Shown here: in pieces, positions 24,545 through 33,735 of the stretch | Numbering within the stretch: the stretch's first letter is position 1 | How the letters are laid out: each line of letters begins with the position of its first letter | DNA from: Microbacterium sp. SY138 | GTDB lineage: Bacteria; Actinomycetota; Actinomycetes; Actinomycetales; Microbacteriaceae | DNA: 64,000 nucleotides | Assembly: GCF_039729145.1 (NCBI RefSeq) | Contig: NZ_CP155793.1 | Span: 62,001-126,000, forward strand | Reading direction: 5' to 3' | Notes under the pieces: generated by a model | What the model saw: the letters and a program-made list of their open reading frames with translations, nothing else | Databases searched by the model: none | Told to the model about the DNA's origin: nothing | Made by a program: the position numbers and the translations under genes

Positions 24545-25252
24545 ATGGGCGAAGCAGTCCTGTGGGGTGTGGTCGCGGCGGCGCCGCTGTTCATCGGTGC
24601 GGTGCTCGCACTGCTGCGCACGTGGCCGCCGCGCTGGCTCGGCATCGTGCTGGGCTTCGGCGCCGGCGCGCTCATGGCGTCGATCGCCTTCGAGCTGTGG
24701 GAGGAGGGGCTCGATCTCGCCGGTCCTGTCCCCCTCGTGGTCGGTGTCGCGGCGGGAGCGATCAGCTACTACATCGCCGACCGCATCCTCGACGCCAGGG
24801 CCGCGAAGACCAAGGAGCAGGCGGGCGGGGGGCAGCTCGCCGTCGGCGCTCTGCTCGACGGCATCCCGGAGCAGCTGGTGCTCGGCATCGGTCTCGCCTC
24901 CGGGGAACCGGTCAGCATCGCGCTCGTGGTCGCCATCCTGGTCTCGAACCTGCCCGAATCGATCGGCTCGGCTGCCGACCTGCTCGAAGGCGGCATGGCG
25001 AAATCGCGGGTGCTGCTGCTCTGGGCGGGTGTCGCGGTGCTCTGCGCGGCCGCGACTGTCGCGGGCTTCGGTCTCGCGAGCATCACCGGCGATGAGTTCC
25101 GTTCGGCGGCGAGTGGTTTCGCCGCCGGCGCCCTGCTCGTGATGCTGGTCGATTCGATGATCCCCGAGGCGCAGTCCAAAGCCAAGGAATCGACGGGACT
25201 CGCGACCGTGCTGGGCTTCGCGCTCGCCGCCGGCCTGGCCCTCGCATCCTGA
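24545..25252 (+). CDS. ZIP-family metal transporter
   Basis: 235-residue membrane protein with about seven to eight helices. ZIP metal-site motifs are present in altered form: ALLDGIPEQLVLGIGL in helix 4 and ILVSNLPESIGSAADL in helix 5, where many ZIPs have HxxPEG and HNxPE. The usual His ligands are replaced by Asp or Asn, so the ion preference may differ from zinc. Start ATG has GGAGG about six bases upstream. It stands alone between two unrelated genes. Alternative: a non-transporting ZIP-like protein. Confidence 0.82.
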   Translation: MGEAVLWGVVAAAPLFIGAVLALLRTWPPRWLGIVLGFGAGALMASIAFELWEEGLDLAGPVPLVVGVAAGAISYYIADRILDARAAKTKEQAGGGQLAVGALLDGIPEQLVLGIGLASGEPVSIALVVAILVSNLPESIGSAADLLEGGMAKSRVLLLWAGVAVLCAAATVAGFGLASITGDEFRSAASGFAAGALLVMLVDSMIPEAQSKAKESTGLATVLGFALAAGLALAS

Positions 25253-25282
25253 GCGACGACGGAGATCACCCGGAGACGGCGC

Positions 25283-25690
25283 TCAGTCCGCGCCGCGGAA
25301 CTGGTCCCGTCGCACGGTACGGCCGGTGATGCTCTCGATGCGGAACGACAGCGGAAGGCTCCGATCCTCCCCCGCCCACGGATGCACGCGCGCGGCATCA
25401 CCGGCCGCTTCGTCGTCGGGGACCCGCGAGAGGGGACCATGCAGCAGCACGCTCCATGCCGTGTTGCCGAGGGGGTCGTGGTAGTCCACCTCGAACGCGA
25501 CCGGGAGCGGCTCAGAGGTCAGGGCGGCCAACACGCCGTCCGGCGCGGTGCGAAGAAGCAGGTCGTGACCGGAGACCGCGAAGTTCACGGGAAGGATCTG
25601 CACCCGGTCCTCATGGACGAAGCCGATCCGGCCGATCGTGGTGGTGGACAGCAGTTCGTAGGACTGCTGCTCGTCGAGTGCTCGAATCAT
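25283..25690 (-). CDS. Pyridoxamine 5'-phosphate oxidase family (flavin-binding) protein
   Basis: 135-residue split-barrel protein: IRALDEQQSYELLSTTTIGRIGFV, then VQILPVNFAVSGHDLLLRTAPDG, VAFEVDYHDPLGNTAWSVLLHGPLSRV. This is the pattern of the small FMN- or F420-binding PNPOx-like family, frequent in actinobacteria. ATG start has AAGGAAGG eight bases upstream. Divergent from the esterase gene across a hairpin-containing 204-bp gap. The cofactor and substrate cannot be decided from sequence. Confidence 0.85.
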   Translation of the reverse strand: MIRALDEQQSYELLSTTTIGRIGFVHEDRVQILPVNFAVSGHDLLLRTAPDGVLAALTSEPLPVAFEVDYHDPLGNTAWSVLLHGPLSRVPDDEAAGDAARVHPWAGEDRSLPLSFRIESITGRTVRRDQFRGAD

Positions 25691-25773
25691 GCGCGCATCC
25701 CTTCCTTTTGGCGCCAGGCTATCCAGCGCGACACGCGCCATCAAGGGAGTCGTGCGACGCCGGAGCGGAACAG

Positions 25774-25821
25774 CCCGCCATCCGGCGGATCGGAGGCGTC
25801 GGATCCGCCCGCGCTGGCGGG
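25774..25821. repeat. Nested inverted repeat in divergent intergenic region
   Basis: Outer arms CCCGCCA (25774-25780) and TGGCGGG (25815-25821) enclose inner arms GGCGGATC (25784-25791) and GATCCGCC (25802-25809). The element lies between divergent genes, about 75 bp before the esterase start, so it is more likely regulatory than a terminator. Confidence 0.45.
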
Positions 25822-25894
25822 TTACTCTCGGGAGCGGCGTGCGGGAGGCTGGCGGAACACCGCCGCGATGGTGGCCGAGGACAAAGGAGTTCCG

Positions 25895-26866
25895 ATGACT
25901 GACACGACCCTGGCGCGACCGCCGTTCGATCCCGAGCTCGAGGCTGCTCTCGCTCTCGTCGGCGACCAGCTGCCGTCGACCCTGACGCCCGAGATGATCC
26001 CGCTGATGCGCCAGTCGCCGGTGAGCGGCGACCAGGAGATCTTCACCGTGCTCGACGACCGCGGCTTCACACGCCGTGACGTCACGATCGCCGGATACGA
26101 CGGAGGCGAGATCGTCCTGTCCGTGATCGAGAAGGAGGGCCGGACCGGCACCGGTCCGGGCTTCTTCCACACCCACGGTGGCGGCATGATCATCGGCAAC
26201 CGCTGGCTCGGTGTGGTCGGCTTCCTCGACTGGGCGGAGCGCTACGACGGCGTGATCGTCACGGTCGAGTATCGGCTCGCCCCCGAGTTCCCCGACCCTT
26301 ATCCGGTGGAGGATTGCTACGCGGGTCTGCTGTGGACCGCCGAGCATGCCGAGGAGCTCGGGATCGACCTGTCGCGCCTGCTGATCGGCGGCGGCAGCGC
26401 CGGGGGAGGCCTGGCTGCGGGCACCGCGCTGCTCGCCCGTGACCGGAAGGGCCCCGAGCTGATCGGCCAGCTGCTCATCTACCCGATGCTCGACGACCGA
26501 GACGAGTCGGTGTCCACCCGGCAGATCGACGGGATCGGGGTCTGGGATCGCGGGTCGAACGTGACCGGATGGACGGCGCTGCTCGGCGACCGCAAGGGTA
26601 CAGACGACGTCTCGATCTATGCCGCCCCCGCACGGGCGACCGATCTGAGCGGACTGCCCCCGGCGTTCATCGATTGCGGCAGCGCAGAGGTGTTCCGCGA
26701 CGAGGATGTCGCCTATGCCACGAAGCTCTGGGAAGCCGGGGTCCAGGCCGAGCTGCACGTGTGGGCCGGCGGCTTCCACGGCTTCGACATGTTCGCCCCG
26801 CACGCCGCCGTCGCTCAGGCCATGCTCGCCGCGCGGGACAACTGGGTGAACCGCCTGCTCTCCTGA
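25895..26866 (+). CDS. Esterase/lipase, hormone-sensitive lipase family
   Basis: Alpha/beta hydrolase of 323 residues. The HGGG oxyanion motif is at about 94-97, followed by VTVEYRLAPEFPDPYPVEDCYAGL. The nucleophile motif GGSAG has Ser168, the acid is probably the Asp or Glu in SAEVFRDED, and the catalytic His is in GGFHGFDMF near residue 290. All features fit an active HSL-type carboxylesterase. ATG start has GGAG seven bases upstream. The neighbours are divergent (PNPOx-like) or downstream (HTH regulator), the latter separated by a strong inverted repeat. Confidence 0.92.
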   Translation: MTDTTLARPPFDPELEAALALVGDQLPSTLTPEMIPLMRQSPVSGDQEIFTVLDDRGFTRRDVTIAGYDGGEIVLSVIEKEGRTGTGPGFFHTHGGGMIIGNRWLGVVGFLDWAERYDGVIVTVEYRLAPEFPDPYPVEDCYAGLLWTAEHAEELGIDLSRLLIGGGSAGGGLAAGTALLARDRKGPELIGQLLIYPMLDDRDESVSTRQIDGIGVWDRGSNVTGWTALLGDRKGTDDVSIYAAPARATDLSGLPPAFIDCGSAEVFRDEDVAYATKLWEAGVQAELHVWAGGFHGFDMFAPHAAVAQAMLAARDNWVNRLLS

Positions 26867-26870
26867 GTCC

Positions 26871-26917
26871 GGATTCCACCCTCCGGGGCCGCGCACCGAC
26901 CCCGTAGGGTGGAATCC
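26871..26917. repeat. Long perfect inverted repeat between esterase and regulator
   Basis: GGATTCCACCCT (26871-26882) pairs with AGGGTGGAATCC (26906-26917), 12 of 12 bases. The stem continues after one mismatch with CGGGG/CCCCG (26884-26888/26900-26904). It lies 4 bp after the esterase stop and 18 bp before the next start, with a TAGGGT -10-like box in the right arm. It may be a terminator or an operator for the downstream regulator. Confidence 0.6.
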
Positions 26918-26935
26918 CCGCGCGATGGAGCCGAC

Positions 26936-27931
26936 ATGCAAGATCTGCTGGGGCGTCTCACCGCCCTCGACCCGGATGCCAGCGAGACGCTCAAAGTCGT
27001 CAGCTACTTCGATGCCCTCGTCGCCCGCTCCGTGGGTGTGGAGAGCATGCTGCGGGGTGCGGCGGTGCTGAGCGGTGCGACCGTCGGCCAGCGCGACGGC
27101 CGACACATCGTGCGCGTCCGGGCAGATGGGGTGCGCGTCGATCCCGTCGAGCCGTCCCCCTCCTGGCCCGTCCGGGAGAGTGGGCCGGGTGCCGTCGCCT
27201 GGATCGAGCGGGAGGGCGATGCGCATTCGAACGACGCGATGATCCTGGAGCGGCTCAGCCTCGGCCTCGGCATCATCCGGGCGCGACGCGCGGTCGGCCC
27301 CGAGAGCGCGGTCGAACTCGCCATCAGTTCCTACGCCGGTGCCGAGGAGCGGGCGGCTGCGCTGCCGCGGCTCCGGCTCTCCGCGAGCATGCTGCGACTG
27401 GTCGCGTCACCCCCGGAGCCCGCACCGTTGCCGACGCACCCCTCGGCTGTGGTCGCCACCCGGCACGGACTCACGCGCGCGACGATCATCGACGCGCAGA
27501 CGGACGTGCGGGAAGTCTGGCCCGAGACCGCTGCTCTGCGGTTGGGCGTCGGTCTCGCCGGACCGGGAGACCAGCTTCCCCAGTCGTGGGCATCGGCTCT
27601 CGTCGCCGTGCGTCTGACGAGTCCGGGCGAGCCGGTGGTCGATGCGGCCGACCTCGGAGCGCTGCTCCTCGTCGCCGACGCCGCCGAGTCGAGCCCGTTG
27701 CACCCGGATGCCGCCGCGCTCGCGGTCCTCGACGCCCGTAGTCGGGAGCTTCTCGACGCGGTCGCCGAAGAGCAGAGCGTGCGCGCCGCCGCCACGCGTC
27801 TCGGCCGCCATCATTCCAGCGTGCAGGAGCGTCTGACGGTGCTGGTGGAGACTCTGGGCTACGACCCGCGCACCTCCCGCGGCCACGCCCGCTACGTGCT
27901 GGCCCGGATGCTGCTGACGCTCGGCCCCTGA
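26936..27931 (+). CDS. PucR-like helix-turn-helix regulator
   Basis: 331-residue protein with a C-terminal helix-turn-helix: LDAVAEEQSVRAAATRLGRHHSSVQERLTVLVETLGYDPRTSRGHARYVLARML. This resembles the PucR C-terminal domain of actinobacterial regulators. The first 240 residues are a sensor-like region (GVESMLRGAAVLSGATVGQRDGRH) without a recognised ligand domain. ATG start has GGAG six bases upstream. It may control the upstream esterase, because the two are separated only by the 47-bp inverted repeat; this is inference. Confidence 0.75.
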   Translation: MQDLLGRLTALDPDASETLKVVSYFDALVARSVGVESMLRGAAVLSGATVGQRDGRHIVRVRADGVRVDPVEPSPSWPVRESGPGAVAWIEREGDAHSNDAMILERLSLGLGIIRARRAVGPESAVELAISSYAGAEERAAALPRLRLSASMLRLVASPPEPAPLPTHPSAVVATRHGLTRATIIDAQTDVREVWPETAALRLGVGLAGPGDQLPQSWASALVAVRLTSPGEPVVDAADLGALLLVADAAESSPLHPDAAALAVLDARSRELLDAVAEEQSVRAAATRLGRHHSSVQERLTVLVETLGYDPRTSRGHARYVLARMLLTLGP

Positions 27932-27972
27932 CGCGCGTCGGCCCACGGCCCCGGCAGGGCTCCGGCACCGTC

Positions 27973-29076
27973 TCACTCGAAGCCGGGGTACTCCTGCAGC
28001 TTCGTCTGGAACTCCTCGCGATCGGCTTCGCTCAGCACTCCGCTGGCGATCACGGTCAGCTGCAGGCCTTCGAGGGGTTCGCCGGTGCGGGCGTTCTGCG
28101 CCTCGCGGGCGGCCAGGAATCCGCCGTCCCGATCGTTCGAGAGGTCGTTGATGGTGGCGTAGAAGCGCAGCGGATCGGGGAAGTTCTCGGTGTAGTACTC
28201 CCACGTCGTCTGCGTGCGCGGGTCGTCGCTGCCATAGAGCTTCGCGATCATCGCGGGGTCGATTCCCGAGACCGAGGGATCGTTGAAGGAGTAGAGGTCC
28301 CACAGTCCGTGCTCGACGACGACCTCGTTGATGACACGCATCACGTCGAGCTTGCGCTCGTCATCCTGGATCGGTTCGTTCGTCGCCCACGCCGCGGAGG
28401 TGAATTCGACGAGCATCGACTCGCCGCCGTAGCCGTTGCGCTCCGGACGCAGGTCGTCATCGCCCACCTGCACCCAGGTGTAGCCGAACTCGTCGGTGAG
28501 TCGCGTGCGGATGTCGGCGAACATGGTCTCGGCCTGCGCACGCACCTCTTCGAGCGACTGCTGCGAGAGGGTCTGCTGGGGGTCGGTGCCCTTGATCGCG
28601 GGATAGGCCTCCGCGTGCTTCTGCGCGGCCGTCTTCGTACCCTCGTAGTTGCCGGAGGCTGAGGTCTGCAGGGCACTCATGCCGCCCACGGTGGCGACGT
28701 TGAACAGGATCGCCACGACGAGCGCGATCGCCCCCAGCTTCCGTCCGCGTGCCGAGAACAGGGCGGCCGCGATGACCGCGACCACGACGAGCTGCAGGGC
28801 GAGCATCGTGACGCCGTAGAGCAGGTCGGTGCCGCCGGCGATCAGCGTCCCGAGCAGGATCAGCGCGAAGAGGATGGAAGTGGTGAGGGCGATCCAACCG
28901 AGGGCGTTCGACGGCTTCCTCGGCTCTTCCGCCGGGGCGATCGTCGCCACGTTCGGGCGCGGTGCGGATCCGAACGCATCGCGCCGCGCTCCTCGGTAGC
29001 CGCCGGGTGGGGGCACGGGTGGAGCGCCCTCGGTGCCCGCGATGTAGCGCGCGCGCTGCCTCTCGTGATCGCTCAC
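27973..29076 (-). CDS. Membrane protein of unknown function, end of the MoxR/vWA cluster
   Basis: 367 residues from GTG 29076, whose start overlaps the preceding TPR-like gene (GTGA). N-terminal 60 residues are polar and Pro-rich (GTEGAPPVPPPGGYRG). Three hydrophobic helices follow at about 65-85, 90-110 and 120-140. An extracytoplasmic domain of 225 residues comes next, with DPQQTLSQQSLEEVRAQAETMF, the Trp/Tyr-rich FGYTWVQVGDDDL, and FPDPLRFYATINDLSNDRDGG. I do not recognise a family. Its coupling to the TPR-like gene suggests a shared envelope role. Confidence 0.65.
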   Translation of the reverse strand: MSDHERQRARYIAGTEGAPPVPPPGGYRGARRDAFGSAPRPNVATIAPAEEPRKPSNALGWIALTTSILFALILLGTLIAGGTDLLYGVTMLALQLVVVAVIAAALFSARGRKLGAIALVVAILFNVATVGGMSALQTSASGNYEGTKTAAQKHAEAYPAIKGTDPQQTLSQQSLEEVRAQAETMFADIRTRLTDEFGYTWVQVGDDDLRPERNGYGGESMLVEFTSAAWATNEPIQDDERKLDVMRVINEVVVEHGLWDLYSFNDPSVSGIDPAMIAKLYGSDDPRTQTTWEYYTENFPDPLRFYATINDLSNDRDGGFLAAREAQNARTGEPLEGLQLTVIASGVLSEADREEFQTKLQEYPGFE

Positions 29077-29864
29077 CACGGCTTGTCCGTCTCCGAACCG
29101 CCCTGGTCGTCGCCCTGTTGCTGATCGCGTTCCTGCGTCCCCTGCTCGAGCTTGTCCTGCAGGCCCTTCAGCTTGTCCTCCGACGGCTGTTCCTTCTCCC
29201 CCGGTTGCGGCTGGGGTGACGGCTGCTGCTCCTCCTGCTGCTTCTGCTTGAGACGATCGGCGGTGCCGTCGAGAGAATCGGCCATGTCGCGCTGCGGGTC
29301 GGACGACTGCTGCCGGGCCTCTTCGCTGCGGCACTCCTCCGGCGTCTCGACCGTGATCGTGAGCGCCTCGCCGTAGAGCGCAGCAGCGCCCGCGCCGTCG
29401 CCGTCCGCGCGTGCGGCGTCACCCATGCGCTCGACCACCAGGGCGAGATTGATCCGTACCCCGCACACCTCCAGTCCGGTGGCGAGGTCGAGTGCCCTTT
29501 CGAGCTCGGCCCGCGCCTCCGGCAGCTGCTCCGCCGCACCGAGCGCGGTGCCGATGTTGAACGGCGCCTTGTACGGCTCGAACCAGTTCAGGAGGTCTTG
29601 TCCGCGTGCGGATGCCTCCGACCCGGCGAAGTCGTCCACCACGTAGGCGGTGATGGCCTGATGTGCGAAGGCGTACATGCTCAGCAGCTTGCCCACGAAC
29701 AGGAGCGCGGCGAGGGTGAGCGGAATCGTCCCGATCGCGACCCAGCGGCGGACGCTGCGACGACGGCGGTTGGACCGGAGGAGGGCGGCGGCGCTGTCGG
29801 CCGTGCTGGCGGTGGTGGTCGAGGACCCGAGCTCGGTCGCCGCGGGTGCCGACGGATGTGTCAC
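29073..29864 (-). CDS. Membrane-anchored TPR-like protein of the Bat/MoxR cluster
   Basis: 263 residues. One transmembrane helix (VAIGTIPLTLAALLFVGKLL) near residues 45-65, then a TPR-like helical region (LNWFEPYKAPFNIGTALGAAEQLPEARAELERALDLATG), and a Gln/Glu/Lys-rich tail (QEEQQPSPQPQPGEKEQPSEDK) that looks disordered. Similar architecture (TPR plus charged tail) occurs in BatC-type proteins beside vWA genes. GTG 29864 is chosen over TTG 29870 because AAGGGGG sits exactly six bases upstream of the GTG. Role: probable partner of the membrane vWA proteins; unproven. Confidence 0.7.
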   Translation of the reverse strand: MTHPSAPAATELGSSTTTASTADSAAALLRSNRRRRSVRRWVAIGTIPLTLAALLFVGKLLSMYAFAHQAITAYVVDDFAGSEASARGQDLLNWFEPYKAPFNIGTALGAAEQLPEARAELERALDLATGLEVCGVRINLALVVERMGDAARADGDGAGAAALYGEALTITVETPEECRSEEARQQSSDPQRDMADSLDGTADRLKQKQQEEQQPSPQPQPGEKEQPSEDKLKGLQDKLEQGTQERDQQQGDDQGGSETDKPW

Positions 29865-29968
29865 GTCCAACCCCCTTACCGATCGACCACTGCTCAGCGC
29901 GGGGAATTCTGGTCCCCGAAGCGGCAGGACGAAGCGCTGAACATCCTATCCGGGGATCCTCCGGATAC

Positions 29969-30005
29969 GATTCAGCCGACCTCGAGTGCCGAGGTCGGCT
30001 GAATC
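29969..30005 (-). terminator. 16-bp-stem terminator after the PKD surface protein
   Basis: GATTCAGCCGACCTCG (29969-29984) pairs perfectly with CGAGGTCGGCTGAATC (29990-30005) around a five-base loop, 30 bp past the stop of the PKD gene. No T-tract. It should stop transcription from the PKD gene before the TPR-like gene. Confidence 0.75.
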
Positions 30006-30035
30006 ATGGTGAGGGACGATGCCCGTCCCCGGGCG

Positions 30036-33000
30036 CTACTCGGCTGCGGTGACGCGGAACGTGTCGAAGGCCACGCCGAGTGCCGCGGTCGAGCTGCCGG
30101 AGCGGTTGCCGCTCAGGCCCACCCCGCCCGCGGGCTGCAGGGGCGTCGCATCCGACGCCTTGAGCTGCCAATCGGCCGGTTCCGTCGCCCCGGTCGCCCA
30201 GATCTTCGCGTTGATGGACGCCTGCGCGGTGCCCGTCACCGTGACCTTGAGGGTGTACGAGGTGTTCGCCGCGAAGGCGAGACCCGAGACGGCTCGGGTG
30301 GCCAGGACGGTTCCGTCACGGTGGGCGACGAGCCAGATGGTTCCGTCGGGACGGAGCCATGCGCGGACGAGATAGCGTCCGGCGGCGGAGTCGCGTGCGA
30401 TGACTCCGATGTACGCACCACCGGTGGTGGCCCCCTGATCGACGCGGAAGGTCGTCTCCAGAGTCGGGCTCGGGACCGACGTCGCGTTCAGCGTGGCGTG
30501 TCGGGTGTCGCCCGCGGCCAGGTTCAACCGTCCGAAGCCGTCGGCGACCGTGGCCGCCGCCTGCGAACCGCCCGCGATCGTCCAGGCGCCGCCCGCGACC
30601 GCGTTCCCCCAGCCGCGGCTGGATGCCTGCTCGAAGTCGTCACCCGCGAGCGGCGCGGGTTCCGCCACGACGGATTCGCGGGTCGTGGTCGCCGAGCCGC
30701 CCACGTCGTCGGTCACGGTGAGGGTGACCGTACGTGTCCCCGCCGTCGAGTAGGCGTGGCTGGCGACCGCACCCGCACTGGTCGTGCCATCGCCCCAGTT
30801 CCAGCTGTAGCTGCTGATGGTGCCGTCGGTGTCGGTCGATGCCGCTGCGTCAGCCGAGGAGGTGAGACCCGATGAGGAGAGGGTGAAAGACGCGGTGGGC
30901 AGCGCATTGGCTCCCTGCACGACCACCGGCTTCTTGACCGACCCCACGAGCCCTTGGCTGTCGGTGATCGTGAGCTTGACCTGGTACGTGCCGGGCGCCG
31001 CATACGTGTGCGAGGGCGTCTTGCCCGTACCCGTCGTCCCGTCGCCGAAGTCCCAGCGGTACGCCGCGACAGTAGCGGATCCCGGCGGGACCGACGTGCT
31101 CGCGTCGAATGCCACAGCGAGCCCGACCGGGGTCGCCGTGTACGCCGCGACGGGCGCCGTTGAGCCCTTGGCGACCCAGAAGTGCGTCTTCACCTGCCCG
31201 GCGCTCAGCCCGTACGGGTAGATGGCGAACTGGTTGACGTTGCCGGTGAGGGACACCGACGTCGGGATGTTCGGCCAGTTGACCAGCTTGCCGCTGCCGA
31301 TCTTCCAGAAGCCCTCGTAGGCCTGACCCTTGGTCACACCGGTGATCTGATCGTTGAGTTGGCCGTCGACGAAGAGCTTCATCCCCTCGGGGCTGACGGA
31401 CGCCACGACCTGGTGCCACTGGTTGTCGTTGTACGCAGCCTTGGTCGTGATGACTCTCGTGCCGTCGCTGTACACCCCGAAGTTCAGGCGTCCGTCGTTC
31501 GACATATAGACGTTGCGGTCGTAGTTCTTCGAGAAGCCCGCTGCTGAGCTCTCGAAATCGAACAGCACTCCGCCGCTTGTCGTCGACGTCTGGAACCACA
31601 TCTCGGCGGAGTACGCGGAAGGTGCGGGCATCTTCGTGGTGGTGTCGACGCGTCCGGTCTCGGTGCCGTCGAGGGCCGTCGCGCCCGTGCCCTTCGACGT
31701 TCCCGACGACAAGAGCTTCGCCCCTGCGCGGAAGATCGGGCTGTTCGCGCCGGCAACGTCCTGGCCGATGGTTCCCAGCGGGTAGTAGAGCTGGGGTTCA
31801 TCGGCGAGCACCGCGTTGGAATACGGTGGCGTCGGGTCGGCCACCGTCACGGCCACCGTCACGGTCGCCGTCTTGCTCGAGACGGTGTTGCCGTTGCCGT
31901 CTGTGGCGGTGAAGGTGTACTGCTGCTGCGAGCCGGCCGGAGCCGTCGTGTCCTCGAAGCTGACGGCGGGCAGGTTCCACCAGGTGGAGTCCACCTTCGT
32001 GGTGAGCAGAGGAGCGGTCGAACCGGCGCGGCGCAGCTCATAGGTGAGCGTGAGGTCGTCACGGTCCCAGTTGGCCGGGATCGACACCTTCACCCGACCG
32101 GGGGTGAGAGACGTCGCGGTCGGCTGCCACTTGTCTCCGGAGAGGCGGGGGCCGTCTTTGGGGCCGGCGGGAGGAGCGGTCGAGAATCGCACGAGTCCCT
32201 CGAACTGGCCGTTGTTGACGGAGCGGAACTCGCCTCCGATGGAGATCATGTTGCCCGTGCCGGTGATCGACAACCCGGCCTGACCGAGTCCGGTGGTGAC
32301 ACCGACCGCCCAGTCGGGAGACCACGCATACGGCGAAGGCGCGGGAGTTCCGCCCCAGTCCTTTCGGCCCGGTGCCGCCGGCTGAGGTGCGAGGGTCCCC
32401 CGGGCATCGGCCGTGTATGCCTCGGAATAACGGTGCACGCGCGGGGCCTGTTCCGGGTGGAGACCCAACGTCTCGCAGGTATGGGTGTGGCTCGTGGTGT
32501 AGACGACCTTGCCGGTCGAGTAGACGCCGTAGTGGTCGCCGATGCAGTCCGCGATCCAGCGGACCTTGCCGGTGCCGGCCTCGGCCGCGAAGGTGCCTTC
32601 GAGGTTGCCGGTGGCAGCGTCGGCATAGCCCCACCCGGTGCCGTATACGCCGGTGGCATCGGTGGTGAGGCTGAAGGTTCCGGCTTTACCGGCGTAGATG
32701 CCGCTACCGGCGCCGTTCTTCACCGTCTTGGCCAGCTCCCACGCGGTGTTCAGCGTGCCGGTGGTCTTGTCGACGGCTCCGCTGCCACGCATCTCGGTGT
32801 TGCCGTTGATCTGCGAGAACCGTCCGCCGATGATGGTGTCCTTGCCGGCGGGGTCCATCACCATCGCATCCACCTGCAGGTCGGTCTGCGGGGCCCAGGG
32901 CAGGAGCGCGCCGTTCGCGGTGTTGAACGCGGCGAGGTTCTTCCGTGCGGTGCCGTTGGCCTGGCCGAACAGGCCGCCAGCGTAGACCGCGGTTCCGGAT

Positions 33001-33551
33001 GTCGTGAGAGCGTAGACGCCCGATCCGCCGATCGACGGGACGAACCCGGCGACCAGCTCGCCGGTCTTCGCGTCGATCGCGGCGATGTTCCAACGGTCCT
33101 TCCCGTTGACACTGTTGAACGAACCGCCGATGTAGATGCGGCTGCCGTCGGGAGATGCGGCGACGGCCTTGATGACGCCGTTGACCTTCGGTGCGAACGG
33201 CAGCAGTGCCCCGGTGTTGATGTCGTAGGCGAGAACGTTCGACCGCGCGGTGAGGGCAGTGCCCGGAGCGGCTTTGGGCTCGCGGGCGTTGTCGAACTTG
33301 CCCACGGCGTAGACGGTGGAGCCGATGGTGGTCTGTGCCCAGACGTAGCCGTTATCGATCTGCACCGTTGGAATCGGGTCGGATGTGACGACGTCACCGT
33401 CGCGTTGCAGCAGTGGTGGCAACGTCGGCGCGGCGTCGGTCGCCACGGCGGCTCCACCCCCGAACGACACCAGCCCCGCCACGACCAAGATGCCGACGAC
33501 GACACCAGCGGCCGCGGAGCGGGCGCGTTCAAGAACGTGATTGTTCCCCAT
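30036..33551 (-). CDS. Secreted beta-propeller/LamG/PKD-domain surface protein
   Basis: 1171 residues from ATG 33551. A signal peptide or anchor helix (SAAAGVVVGILVVAGLVSFGGGAAVATDA) is followed by a repeat-rich region of propeller blades (IGGSFNSVNG, AGGLFGQANG, GGRFSQING, GGEFRSVNN) to about residue 430. After a fibronectin- or cadherin-like segment there is a LamG/concanavalin-like domain near 590-800 (YSAEMWFQTSTTSGGVLFDFESS). Two PKD domains follow (DASTSVPPGSATVAAYRWDFGDGTT and SYSWNWGDGTTSAGAVASHAYSTAG). A C-terminal glycan-binding-like domain ends the protein. Probably a carbohydrate- or matrix-binding cell-surface protein. It sits between vWA and TPR genes of the Bat-like operon and has its own terminator. 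The start is uncertain by up to 20 codons. Confidence 0.85.
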   Translation of the reverse strand: MGNNHVLERARSAAAGVVVGILVVAGLVSFGGGAAVATDAAPTLPPLLQRDGDVVTSDPIPTVQIDNGYVWAQTTIGSTVYAVGKFDNAREPKAAPGTALTARSNVLAYDINTGALLPFAPKVNGVIKAVAASPDGSRIYIGGSFNSVNGKDRWNIAAIDAKTGELVAGFVPSIGGSGVYALTTSGTAVYAGGLFGQANGTARKNLAAFNTANGALLPWAPQTDLQVDAMVMDPAGKDTIIGGRFSQINGNTEMRGSGAVDKTTGTLNTAWELAKTVKNGAGSGIYAGKAGTFSLTTDATGVYGTGWGYADAATGNLEGTFAAEAGTGKVRWIADCIGDHYGVYSTGKVVYTTSHTHTCETLGLHPEQAPRVHRYSEAYTADARGTLAPQPAAPGRKDWGGTPAPSPYAWSPDWAVGVTTGLGQAGLSITGTGNMISIGGEFRSVNNGQFEGLVRFSTAPPAGPKDGPRLSGDKWQPTATSLTPGRVKVSIPANWDRDDLTLTYELRRAGSTAPLLTTKVDSTWWNLPAVSFEDTTAPAGSQQQYTFTATDGNGNTVSSKTATVTVAVTVADPTPPYSNAVLADEPQLYYPLGTIGQDVAGANSPIFRAGAKLLSSGTSKGTGATALDGTETGRVDTTTKMPAPSAYSAEMWFQTSTTSGGVLFDFESSAAGFSKNYDRNVYMSNDGRLNFGVYSDGTRVITTKAAYNDNQWHQVVASVSPEGMKLFVDGQLNDQITGVTKGQAYEGFWKIGSGKLVNWPNIPTSVSLTGNVNQFAIYPYGLSAGQVKTHFWVAKGSTAPVAAYTATPVGLAVAFDASTSVPPGSATVAAYRWDFGDGTTGTGKTPSHTYAAPGTYQVKLTITDSQGLVGSVKKPVVVQGANALPTASFTLSSSGLTSSADAAASTDTDGTISSYSWNWGDGTTSAGAVASHAYSTAGTRTVTLTVTDDVGGSATTTRESVVAEPAPLAGDDFEQASSRGWGNAVAGGAWTIAGGSQAAATVADGFGRLNLAAGDTRHATLNATSVPSPTLETTFRVDQGATTGGAYIGVIARDSAAGRYLVRAWLRPDGTIWLVAHRDGTVLATRAVSGLAFAANTSYTLKVTVTGTAQASINAKIWATGATEPADWQLKASDATPLQPAGGVGLSGNRSGSSTAALGVAFDTFRVTAAE

Positions 33552-33702
33552 GATTTTGTTTTCCCCAGTGATCTGATGCCGACGCGAGCGCCGATACGAC
33601 ATCGCAGTCACGCGCCGCGGAGGCTTCCCCAAGCCATGTGTTCCGCGATCGTCATGCATCTGCGAACCCCTGCCGGGACCAAGACAGTCCTCGACCGGTA
33701 AA

Positions 33703-33708
33703 ACATTA
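33703..33708 (-). promoter_or_regulatory. Possible -10 box for the PKD protein gene
   Basis: TAATGT on the minus strand in the AT-richest part of the 184-bp gap upstream of the gene. It would give a 5' leader of about 145 nt. Weak evidence. Confidence 0.25.
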
Positions 33709-33735
33709 GCAGCTGATATCGACGAAGCCTGAGTG

